Below are positions 11,961 to 22,709 of a DNA stretch of 64,000 bases, piece by piece. Source of the DNA: Chamaecrista fasciculata (lineage: Eukaryota > Streptophyta > Magnoliopsida > Fabales > Fabaceae); the NCBI GenBank assembly GCA_003254925.1, contig QANZ01001133.1, positions 24,486 through 88,485 on the forward strand. The letters run 5' to 3'. Made by a program: the position numbers and the translations under genes. Within the stretch, counting starts at the first letter, position 1; every line of letters starts with the position of its first letter. Under the pieces are notes generated by a model. The model had not been told where the DNA came from. It saw only the letters and a list, made by a program, of their open reading frames with translations, and searched no databases.

Positions 11961-13669
11961 TCTTGTTTCTTTATAGATCGAGTCTTGAATAAATGAAAAA
12001 TTGGTCTCAAATCTATTTTCAAGTATAATTTGATCTTATTTACAACTGATGATTAATTGGACAAAAATAAAAGGCTGGTAAGAGTAATTTATAGCTGCAT
12101 ACTCATTGTATTACTTCGGACTTTAAACGAGAGAGATATAATCAGCTTCAATTGTTTGATCGTGAAACGAATGATCCAGTTTTGACATCCAATTTGATCT
12201 CGTTTGCTTATAATCTCAACTAGATAGAGAAAATACTCGTCAAAAGTAACACGTAAATCTGGATTCGTTGTCACATACATTCGAATTTAAAATGAGAAAA
12301 ATATATTCGAATTTAAAATGAGAAAAATATGACCGCATTTAATAACTTTGAACCTTTTGAAATATCCAAGACCAATATAAACTTAAAAAGATATATTTAG
12401 GATCAATTTAAACAATTGACCAAATAAGTTTCACTTTAGTTCTTGAAATTTATTTTGGTTCAATATTTAATTAACTTGGGAATTGAATGTGCTATGTGTA
12501 ATGTCATATTTTTCTTTACCATGTATACATATTCTATCCAAAACAATTCTGTATTCGTGGTATTATTAAACATTAATATTGAATATTTTTTAGAATAATA
12601 AATTTAATTAAAAAAATTCTTAAAAATTAAAATGGAAGACTTCAAGGACTAAATATAGATCACTATTTCATTTGTTTTAATTTAAAAGTAAATAAAATAT
12701 ATCATACTAGCTATATTCCCTAGAGCTAAATCTATCTATTATATTGCATATATACTAGTGTGTGTTTATATGCTTTTATATATATATATATATATAAATT
12801 TATATGATATATAGTGTGTGTGTTTATACTACTTTATGACAATTACTTTATGATCTATAACTTGTCCCTCTTGGTTGATTACTTTGAATACTACTTCGCT
12901 TTGCAAAGTCTACAAAAATTCTCTTTATAGAAAAAGAAATTTGTCATGTGAATAAGTTTAAATTAATTAAGAGTTGATAATCACATAGACTTCCATTAAG
13001 AGAAACTTGTTGAAAAATAAACTATTTTAATTGAGAAAAACTAGTATAAAATAATCAAGTTCTTAATTCACTCTTCTTTTTTTTTTGGACCAATTTGAGA
13101 CATTATAAAAACATGTAAGAACAATCTAAAAAAAATGAAAAATAAAGGACCAATTTGAAATCTAACCTAGACATAACGGACCAATTTGAGACTTAGGCCT
13201 AAACTATATATTCCTAAAATTGGAAGAAAAATCAAATATTTTTAAAAAGAAACAAATTAATTACATAAAAATATATCTCAAAGAATGAATTAAATTAAAC
13301 CATATCATGTTTAAAGACAAAACTATACGTTCATATTTTATTATATTGCAAATTTAAAGAAACACCTTTCATTGGTGAAAAAGAATGTGAATATGTGCTG
13401 AAATTGATAGTGGGTGTGATGGCTGAAAATGATTAGAAGAATATATGCTTTGCTTTTGGGAAACAAGTTGGATGGTTCTGATGAGTTTATCCCAAGAATG
13501 TGCCAATGAACATTGAAACCACCTTTTTTGTTGTTCATTCAATATTGGGGAAGCTCTTGGATAGCCACATGTAATGGTTAATAGTGAATGTTAGCAAATT
13601 TTAAAAAAATCCTATCGATAATTTAATAACATAGACTGTAATTTTTTTTTCTTTTTTTCTTTTTTTTTT
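11961..13669. other. AT-rich intergenic, no gene
   Basis: Low-complexity and AT-rich. A TA/TG microsatellite lies at about 12776-12826 and words like ggaccaatttgagac recur at 13085-13200, probably remnants of further foldback arms. I see no coding region or RNA gene. Confidence 0.5.
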
Positions 13670-14180
13670 AAAAAGGTAAATTCCACTTTGATATTTAAAG
13701 TAGGGACTCGTTTCACTTTGGTACAATGTTCTTTCGAAAGTGACATTTTGGTACTATGTTTTATTCGCCATTAGCACTTTGGTATCAAAAGCTTTTTGTC
13801 TGTTACATCTTGACGAGAAAAAGCACGTGCAGGTCATGTACATGGTCAAAAATACGAAATTCGCTATCCTAAACTCAGATTTTATGATTCAACCTAAAAA
13901 AAAAAAAGATTCGGTATGTACTTGAAGGCAAAGGATTTTGTGTTCTTTTGAGACTGGATCGTGAAATCTGAGTTCAACAGGGTGAATTTCATGTTTTTGA
14001 CCATGCACGTGACTTGTACATGTTTTTTTTTTCGTCAAAAAATAATTGAAAAAGAGTTTTGGGTACCAAAGTGCTAGCAATAAACAGAACATGGTACTAA
14101 AATGTTACTTTTAAAATAATAGGATATCAAAATAGAATCGGTCCATACTTTAACATACCAAAGTGTCATTTATTAAAAAA
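13670..14180. mobile_element. foldback element D with arms of about 230 bp
   Basis: The left arm (cactttggta, acattttggtactatgtt, catgtacatggtcaaaaa) reappears as its reverse complement on the right (aacatggtactaaaatgtt, taccaaagtg), giving inverted arms of about 230 bp round a short centre. No target duplication could be fixed, because the right edge runs into an assembly artefact. Non-coding: the ORFs across it are translations of the arms. Confidence 0.65.
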
Positions 14181-14232
14181 AAAAAAAAAGAGGAAATCAA
14201 TGNAAAAAAAAAAAAAAAAGAGGAAATCAATG
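14175..14232. other. assembly artefact: duplicated sequence round one N
   Basis: Fifteen A then gaggaaatcaatg ends at 14202. A single N follows at 14203, and then sixteen A and the identical gaggaaatcaatg. This looks like two overlapping contig ends joined without merging. Confidence 0.85.
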
Positions 14233-15063
14233 TTGCATTGTTATTTATCTTTCTCTACTTGACCTGTAATTAAAAGAACTAGTTAAATTAAACAGTACCT
14301 CATCCATTAGAGTATCAACTATCAAGTAATTATGGTTATTCAGATCTAAATCGATTTAAAGCCGACCATTCTGATCTAATTTGAACCAATCAAAACTTAT
14401 ATAGTCAGTTGAATTGGATAAAAAATAGTAAAAATCAATTAATTCAGTTAGGTTGAATTTAATAATAAAAAATAGATTGAATCAAATCGAATCATATTAA
14501 CATTTTAATTAAATATTATTTATATTTATATTAAATAAAAAAGTATCCCTATATATCTCTAAATCTCATTTTCCATTTTCCCTAACCCTAGCCGCACTCA
14601 CTTAATTAGTCCATAATCACTCTTCCTCACACTCACACTCAGATTCACACTCAGATTCGCACTCACTTGTTGAATGACACTACTTCATACTGCAAAATTC
14701 AAAACCTATAATAATAATAATAATAATAACTTTTTGATGAGAGATTGACTTGCGGACAGAAGTTATTTATTTTCCTCATCAAAATCGCTTTAATTATATA
14801 TTTTTTTTTGGATTTATAGTAATTTAGATAAAGATAATATTCTTTAATCAAAGGAGATTTCTTATTCTATATCTACTTCTCAAGCACCAAACAATAGAGT
14901 TTTATAAATGCGGGCAAAACTAATCAATTACAATGAGAGCCTACTTTCAAAAGGATCGCCACGAACAGTTTTAAAGCTATCTTTTATAGACTCATCACAA
15001 AACTTACAAGTTGTCTCAAGGTATACAATTCTCTTATCTTAATCACTCATGGATCACCACTAA
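14233..15063. other. AT-rich intergenic, no gene
   Basis: A short tandem repeat of cactcagattcacactcaga type lies at about 14630-14665 beside ctaaccctagccgc, which resembles a decayed gene leader. A (taa)n run lies at 14709-14728. No reading frame is supported. Confidence 0.45.
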
Positions 15064-15166
15064 GGGTTTGTTTGGATTGAAGGAGAGGGAGGGAAGGGGA
15101 GAGAAGGAGGGATTAATCCTCTCAATCTCCTCCCTTCCCTCCCTCTCCTTCAATCCAAACAAACCT
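15064..15166. mobile_element. 103-bp Tourist-like MITE, near-perfect hairpin
   Basis: The left half gggtttgtttggattgaagg and the right half ccttcaatccaaacaaacc are near-perfect inverted copies across almost the whole element. TAA lies on both sides (15061-15063 and 15167-15169). TAA/TTA duplication and a GGG-x-GTTTGG terminus are the signature of PIF/Harbinger (Tourist) MITEs. A transcript would fold into one long hairpin. Confidence 0.85.
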
Positions 15167-15169
15167 TAA

Positions 15170-16544
15170 GAGAGGAAGGCGATTTATAACCCCTAAGAAA
15201 TTATAGAGATAAAGTATGAAAAAATTAAAATTTTTCTCACAAAGAGAATAGTTTAGATCTTTTTACACATAGTAAATACAAGAATATGAATTCAAAACAA
15301 GAATTGAGAGCACACAACTACTTCAATTGTATAGCATTTTGAATTGATCTTCTATTTAAACAAGAACATGATAAGTTAATCTGAGATCATGAGGTTCCTT
15401 CAACAATTATCAGTAAGCAGAATCACAAAGTTGTAGAGCATTTTTGTCATTTTCTTTCTATATCTATTTTACTTTCCCTCCCATACCTTTTTATTCCAAA
15501 CATTTTAAAATCTTTACCTACTTTACATCCCCTCAACTACTTTCCTTTCCCTCATCATTTTACATTGTAAAACACTTTCCTTTCTCTCATATTTTTTCGG
15601 TCAGGATAGGACCTGCTGAGTTGAACCCCTTTAAATATGGACCTATATATTTTGAGCCGAAAACAAAACAAAACATGGACCTATATGTTTTGGGCCGAAA
15701 ACAAAACCAAACAAAACATGGACCTACATATCGTCATCTCTCCAAGTGCTTCTGAGCTACCCTTCAGATTGATCTTTTCAACCCGATTAAGTTAATAAAA
15801 AAATTTTGCCAAAAAAAAGAATTAAAATTTGATGCCAACACATACTTGGTCATTGCAATTTTTACTTCTCTTTTTGTGTCAGTTTTGTCTATCTTCCTCT
15901 ATTTTCTCTTCTGGGAGTATATGGATAAAGATGAACATGAATGAACTAATCACTAAATTACACCAACAAGTGGTTTTTATTTGCTTGTAATATAATATAG
16001 CACCCAGACTTGGCTTCATTTGGCAGCAAATATTACCAAATTTGTTCATTACTCATTAGCCTCACATCAAGGTTTTACCAGCCATTCCAACATCAGTTTG
16101 GTAGATTATTCAAGACCACATCCTAATTCCTAACGTGGATTGCCCAAGGACTAAGGAATTTCATAATCAGTGTATCACCAAATCCTGAACAATGACAAAC
16201 TAACAAAACCCATGAGAAGATCACTCTCAGAATCACCCTTCATTTCTCTCTAGTGCTTGGTGGCCCCACACCTGAGACCGAATGATGATATGCAAATTGC
16301 AAAACTGTCTTCAGAGTGCGTTCAACGAAGTGGGGAATAACATTACAAAAGGCAACCTCAAGGGGTAAAAGTTGTTAGGTGAAGGAAAGCAGATTCAAGT
16401 GTATTGCAACTATTTAAAGTATACGAGACAGGAGGGTTGAACAACACCTGAGAATACTTGAAATTTCAGCAAACACCAAAAGAAAAAAAAAAGAAAAAAA
16501 ATCTTAGGAACAAAAGGAAATATTGGCACAATAAAATCTCTAAT
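15170..16544. other. intergenic and BTF3 3' flank, no gene
   Basis: Around 15640-15730 a unit of about 42 bp (atggacctatat...gccgaaaacaaaac) is repeated two to three times. The stretch nearest 16450-16544 should contain the BTF3 3'UTR on the minus strand. No coding region seen. Confidence 0.5.
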
Positions 16545-17788
16545 CTAGGATGCGTTTGTTGTCTTCTCTTCAGCCGCTGTCTCAAAGGTCTCCCCTGCAA
16601 CAAGATCAGGGACCTCGTCGTCATCCTCCTCTTGTGGTGCAGTTGCACCAGCACCTGCTGCTTCAGGAGCTTGCTTCTGGAATTGCTCTGCTAGCTTCTT
16701 CAGATTTTCCAAGTTATCGGGTCCTGCATTTTTTTTAAGGGGGTCAATATGCGAAACTCTCCCTAACCGAAATCAAGGAAAGCCAAATAACTGACACGTG
16801 ACAACGTCAACATGGAAGGAACATACCTAATTGGTGGATGATGCTAGGGAGTATATCCTGCAACTCTGCAAGAGGGGAAATTTCGGTCAAATTTCAATCA
16901 CAATCTAGCCTGATCAATTAGTTAAAAACCAAACCAGAAGGCACAAATGAGTCAGGTTCAATGGAGTCATAAAATGGTGAACAAGGTTTCGCCTGTGTTC
17001 TACAAAGTATTAAAGATGCACTTTTTGGAATTCAAACCTAGGTAAATAATTTTAAGAAATAAAAAAAATGATGAAAGTACTTACTCTTTGTTTGAGGAGA
17101 ACCACTAACAACCCATGTATTAGCAGCAATTGATGCTTGAACTGAAAAGGAAAAACAAACATCAAAATTTGGTAGTCAATTACTTTATAACATTGAGACA
17201 AAATATACAGCTTAAACTGATTACCTTTAGGGTTCAGAAACTGGATAACTACATCATCCTTGAAGATGTTAACTTCTTCAATTGCAGGGATAGCGTTCAC
17301 CCCTATTCTCTTCAGGGTACTCTGAAGCCTCTTGTCGTCTGTAGTAGTTGTCTTATGGACAGCCTTCTTCTTTCTAAAATCATCAGAAGATAAATCATTG
17401 ATAAAATCCAAATTAACAGATTCATTATATGCAATGACCAAGAATATAAAGAAAAAGAATAACCACAAACATAAAATGCTGTATATGCATTATATTTTAA
17501 CTTACTGTTCTTTTTGGGGGTCTGATATATTTTAACTTAGATTGATACTATGGGTGTAAGATGCATAAAAGATAATATAAGAAGTGAAGCAAAAGATCTA
17601 ATGGTTAATTCCAATTTTAACTAGTACTACATGCAGATAACTAATACCAGGCTATCCAAAACAATCTAGAAAATTAACAGTTTGATACATGCGTGTGTAT
17701 GTATGTGTGTATATATTTACCTTCTCATGGTACCCTTTCCACCAGTTCGAACCGAACCAGCCATCTTCATCAATTTTTCCCTATTCAT
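16545..17788 (-). CDS. BTF3: BTF3 / nascent polypeptide-associated complex beta subunit
   Basis: Predicted 163-aa protein from five coding exons on the minus strand: 17788-17721, 17373-17225, 17141-17085, 16865-16827 and 16723-16545. All introns are GT-AG and phases join exactly (492 nt). The start [20 protein letters not shown] and the basic [10 protein letters not shown] motif (ribosome-binding in NAC beta) are followed by the NAC domain ([38 protein letters not shown]). The tail is acidic ([18 protein letters not shown]). NAC beta pairs with NAC alpha at the ribosomal exit tunnel, shields nascent chains and limits wrong ER targeting; plant BTF3 is also linked to transcription. Length matches the family (about 165 aa). 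A non-coding first exon (about 18730-18645) and a 5'UTR intron (18644-17789) precede the start, the acceptor lying directly before the ATG. Confidence 0.95.
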
Positions 17789-18756
17789 CTGGTTAAAGAT
17801 TAAGTAGCATTAAAAAGGCAGCAGTACAAAAGGAAAATATATTTTTAAGACAAAATTATGCCTATCCAACATACTGAAACGAAAAACAAAAATTAAAACA
17901 CTAGCATCAGTAATCTATAATTATTAAGTTCCATTTCAAACTCTTAAGACTACAATAGATTGTCTAAAATAAAATGAACTTCTACATAGCCTCCTCAGTT
18001 CAGGTCTCCAATAATTTTCCGCATGGGGCAACTCAGAAGAACGAAAGTTATTGTTATTCATCCTCGGGGGCAATGTAGAAGACCTAAAATTGCAGGATTA
18101 TTGAAAACTAACTTATGATGCCATTATTATCTTATCTGACACGAATCTAGTAAACTTAAAATGGGGCTTAATGTTAAAAAAAAAAGAGCTTCTTCCAAAA
18201 CAAGTTCCCTAATTCTATCTCAAAATCGAGCTTTAAAAAAGTATAAAAAATGCATAATTTGCTCCAAAATCTCAGATAGTGAAGAGCTGACTTCATCAAA
18301 GAACAAAGCAAATACAAACCAGGAAGATTTACCAAGGAGCAATAATAATTTCAAAAACCCCAAAAATTGAAAAGAAAATCAAATCAACCGACAATAGGAT
18401 TTACCAATCACCTGCACCCTATATTCACTCGAGAAACAAGAAAAAAAGACACAAATGCTTACTAAAACAATCCCTTGAAGACTGAAAGTGGAAAATCAAC
18501 AAAACCCATAAGTTACAATACACAAAAGTAAACAGCCGATGATTTGATGAAATCAATCAACCCAGACGATTAGATTATAGAAACCATGAAAAAAGAAACA
18601 AAAAAAATTGGTAGAGTGAACCAATCGAGTGCGAGAGATGTTACCTTGGCTAATTTTCTTCGACCTTCGCGGTCTCAAGCAAGAAGGAAGGAACCTCACT
18701 TCGCAGACCGAAAATGGAAGACCTAACAAACAAGAGTGTGAGCAGATAAGGACTCC

Positions 18757-18900
18757 CTTTTATATGAAGGCTTGCAAAAACCCTACCTTTATTGATTCTT
18801 TTGTTTGTTTCGATCAAATTCAGATAACCCCATCACTGTTGGGTCGGGTCTCTATGAATTTCGCAATTGTTTGTGGAAGCCCAAATTTATTGTCTGGGCA
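18757..18900 (-). promoter_or_regulatory. BTF3 promoter: TATA box, telo-box, site II words
   Basis: On the minus strand a TATA box (catataaaag) lies at 18766-18757, about 30 bases before the presumed transcription start. Upstream are a telo-box (aaaccctac at 18778-18786 on plus) and two TGGGC words (agccca 18878-18883, tgggca 18895-18900). Telo-box plus site II is the usual combination in plant promoters of ribosomal and translation-associated genes, which fits BTF3. Confidence 0.65.
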
Positions 18901-18971
18901 TAACATGGATAACAAAAATGAGGCTTTGTAACTTTATCTTTAATGACCCTAGCTCAAACTAAAATAAAATA

Positions 18972-19833
18972 GGCTTAAGTGCACTTTTGGTCCCAAAACT
19001 ATGACAAAGGTTTCATTTTGGTCCAATAACTTTTTTGGTTGCAATTTTGGTCCCATAACTATGAAAAAGGTTCCATTTTGGTCCCATAACTTTTTTTGTT
19101 GCAATTTTGGTCCCATAACTATGACAAAGGTTTCATTTTAGTCCCATAACTTTTTTTGTTGCAATTTTGGTCTCATAACTTCTCAAAAGGTTCCACTGTT
19201 AGTCCCTTAGTGAATTCCATCCATATTTAGCCGTTAAGTATGACGTGACATAGTGACTAGGATCATGATGTGGCAAAATAAGATGAAATGGACTGAAATA
19301 GGATCTATATGCAACATATTAAAACTTATCTATACCCAACCACAATATATACAAAGAGTGGTACTTCCTCTTCCTCGTTCCGCTTCCCGATTCGCCGTCG
19401 CCGCTGCTTTGGTCGTTCAACTCTGGCTGAGGATCCCATCGACTTCATCGGCGCCTTCTGCTTGAAGTCTCTTCTTCCCCACCAGATTGGTCCCTGTCAG
19501 TACCACTCTTTGTATATTTTGTGGTTGGGTATAGATAAGTTTTAATATGTTGCATATAGATCCTATTTCAGTCCACTTCATCTTATTTTGTCACATCATG
19601 ATCCTAGTTACTATGTCACGTCATATTTAACGGCTAAATATGGATAGAATTCACCAAGGGACTAACAATGGAACGTTTTGAGAAGTTATGGGACCAAAAT
19701 TGCAACAAAAAATGTTATGGGACCAAAATGAAACCTTTGTCATAGTTATGGGACCAAAATCGCAACAAAAAAAGTTATGGGACCAAAATGAAACCTTTAT
19801 CATAGTTATGGGACCAAAAGTGCACTCAAAGCC
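18972..19833. mobile_element. long-armed foldback element B with gene-like core
   Basis: Same family as element A. The outer arms are tandem units with ggtcccataacttttt and attttggtcccataact. The inner arms (gatcatgatgtggcaaaata, cctatttcagtccacttc, atacccaaccacaatatata) extend the inverted repeats to about 400 bp each. The core (about 19360-19505) is GC-rich and unlike the arms. The same core lies in the opposite orientation in element C. A possible 9-bp duplication ctcaaacta occurs at 18953-18961 and 19833-19841, but at the left it is separated from the arm by about 10 bases, so it is uncertain. Confidence 0.8.
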
Positions 19834-19841
19834 TCAAACTA

Positions 19842-20895
19842 GCTCTATTTTTTAAGCTGTGTTTAGCTTAAAGCAAATTTTTTTGTTTTTATTGTTAAAA
19901 TTTATTTATTTTTTCAAAATTATTTTTATTATATAAAACTAAAAATATATGCATATATATATATGTAAGTTAAATTAATTTAAATGACTATAAAATTAAA
20001 ATGTCTTTAGTATAATTATTATTTATTAATGATATTCATATAATTAATTTTTTATTTATCCGTAAAATTAAAATATAAGCTATTTTTTAAATAATCCGAA
20101 GAAGAGACAAGATTATCAAGAAAAAAACATAAAAGATTAACCTATAAAAGAGAAAGTTCAACAAATAAGAAGAAAAAAAAGACGAACAAAAGATAAATAA
20201 ATAGTAAAGAACAGATGAAGTATTAAAGTAAAGAAATAAGGGGAAAATAAATGTGAAGATAAGGAAGTGAAGAAAGTCGTAAAGGAGTCTTCAAATAGGG
20301 GGGGTGAGCCACTTTAGTAGACTTGCAATAAGAATGTATTGTTTTTAGTTAAACTTTTAGTTTAAGTGTACAAGTTGGTTTAATGGAAAATCCAGCATTT
20401 TCAGTTTTGAAGAATAACTGTGAATCTGTTATTCTGTCAAGTTCTGTTATATTTTTGTTGTACTTTACTAACTGAGATCAGTCAGTTAGTTAAATTTCTA
20501 TTAGGTGTAGTTTGTTATGCACTTAGATTTTAGTTAGGTTTTTCTGTATATAGCTGATTGATACTTCTCAGCACATTAGAATATAGTTTTCAGTACATTA
20601 ATTAGTGGAATAAAAATTAAAATTTATTTCCCTGAAAATCTATCTCTCTTTTCTCATCTTGTTTTCTCATCCCTCTTCTCTATATTCTCTATTTTTGGTG
20701 TTCTTGCTATCCAAAAAACTTACGTTTTTGTGTTTCTTATATGTCCTGTTCCTAAACTCTACAAAATGAAATGAATGAACAAGATTTTCTACTGCAATGG
20801 ATTTGGCAGGAATCCATGCAATGAATCTACCCTCTTCAAATAGTAAAGATAGGATACGACAAAACAAGCCAAGTCTTGAAGAAGAATTATTACAA
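19842..20895. other. AT-rich intergenic between foldback copies
   Basis: Very AT-rich to about 20270, then ordinary intergenic sequence. No ORF with coding character and no RNA gene seen. Confidence 0.5.
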
Positions 20896-20912
20896 GATGA
20901 ATCTAAATTAAT

Positions 20913-21900
20913 AAATGGCTTAAGTGCACTTTTGGTCCCATAACTATAACAAAGGTTTCATTTTGGTCCCATAACTTTTTTTGTTGCAATTTTGGTCCCA
21001 TAACTATGACAAAGGTTTCATTTTGGTCCCATAACTTTTTTTGTTACAATTTTAGTCTCATAACTATGACAAAGGTTTCATTTTGGTCCCATAACTTCTC
21101 AAAAGGTTCCACCGTTAGTCCCTTGGTGAATTCCATCCATATTTAGCCGTTAAGTATGACGTGGCATAGTAACTAGGATCATGATGTAGGAAAATAAGAT
21201 GAAGTGGACTGAAATAGGATCTATATGCAACATATTAAAACTTATTTATACCCAACCACAAAATATACAAAGAGTGGTACTGACAGGGACCAATATGATG
21301 GGGAAGAAGAGACTTCAAGCAGAAGGCGCCGACGAAGTCAATGGGATTCTCAGCCAGAGTCGAACGACCAAAGCAGTGGCGACGGCGAATCGGGAAGCGG
21401 AATGAGGAAGAGGAAGTCCCATTGTGCTGACGAGGAAGAGGAAGTACCACTCTTTGTATATATTGTGGTTGGGTATAGATAAGTTTTAATATGTTGCATA
21501 TAGATCCTATTTCTGTCCATTTCATCTTATTTTGCCACATCATGATCCTAGTCACTATGTCACATCATACTTAATAGCTAAATATGGATGGAATTCACCA
21601 AGGAACTAACGGTGGAACCTTTTGAGAAGTTATGGGACCAAAATTGCAACAAAAAAAGTTATGGGACCAAAATGAAACCTTTGTCATAGTTATGAGACCA
21701 AGATTGCAACAAAAAAAAGTTATGGGACCAAAATGAAACCTTTGTCATAGTTTTGGGACCATGATGTGGCAAAATAAGATGAAATGGACAGAAATAGGAT
21801 CTATATGCAACATATTAAAACTTATCTATACCCAACCACAATATATAAATACATATTTGTCACAAAATGATTGGTAAACAGTAATGGTTGTAAAAAAAAA
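20913..21900. mobile_element. foldback element C, with poly(A) end and 17-bp duplication
   Basis: The arms start ggcttaagtgcacttttgg at 20917 and match element B. The core (about 21275-21450) is the core of B in reverse orientation and includes a short frame beginning MMGKKRLQAEGADEV. The right arm breaks off at 21760 and is followed by a further plus-strand copy of the inner arm (21761-21847) and an unrelated tail ending in nine A. A 17-bp direct repeat gatgaatctaaattaat / gacgaatctaaattaat (one mismatch) lies at 20896-20912 and 21901-21917. Poly(A) plus a 17-bp duplication is what LINE-mediated retroposition leaves, not what a Mutator element (9 bp) leaves. Confidence 0.75.
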
Positions 21901-21917
21901 GACGAATCTAAATTAAT

Positions 21918-22709
21918 TGTCAAATAAATTAATGATTTAATTTCTTAATAAATAATAATAGATTATTTAATTTAATTTTTGAAAAATAACATTATAAAAT
22001 TTAATCATTAATAAATATAAGTACAATCAAATAGATTCTTTTGTTAAATATATTAATTAAGAGTTAATAAAAAATTAAGTGTAATTCTTAATTTATGTTA
22101 CATTCATGATTCAACCACTGACATTAAAAAAAATTATATTCATTTGTTATTAATTTAAAATTAATATCTTATGAAGATAATGAAATTAATTATAATTACA
22201 CCTTTTAAATTAAAGTTTATAAATTAATATCTTAAATCTACATTGATGTTTTAAAAAATATTTTAGAGATTAAATCATTGTTAATTTTTATTTTTTAGCC
22301 AAAGACAGAAATAGACAAAACACCTAACGCGAGTGTTAGTGCTTATTCTCATATAACCTGCTCAAATACTCACAAACACTCACTTCCCATTGATGTGGAG
22401 TTTGAAACCACCACAAAGGCATGCCACAAGCACAAATCATTAATTAATTATTTTGTGTGTGTAGGTTTTCACTTTTTAGCAATAATTTTTATTATTTTTT
22501 TTTGGGTAGAATAATTTTTATTATTTATTTGCAAGAAGATACATGGTTTTTTTTTGGTGTAGCCTCAAAAAGAATGTCTGACTGTGAAGGAAGCAAAGAG
22601 AAAGGTTAGTTATTTGCCTTATCTAACCACTCACTCAATCTCTCAAATGGCTTCATCATCCCTTTTTCTCTCAAATACTTTATAGATTCTCGAACCAACC
22701 TTCACTATC
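21918..22709. other. upstream region of the 471-aa protein gene
   Basis: AT-rich to about 22300, then more balanced. The 22590-22700 part (cactcactcaatctctcaaa) has the look of a plant 5' leader. No other gene seen. Confidence 0.45.

Noticed and set aside
15444-15755. 103-codon ORF
   Set aside because: Phe/Tyr/Pro-rich translation of a pyrimidine-rich stretch and a tandem repeat; no conserved phrase.
19253-19545. ORFs across the foldback B core as an expressed gene
   Set aside because: They run through the inverted arms, and the core frame is broken in B; a captured fragment is the simpler reading.
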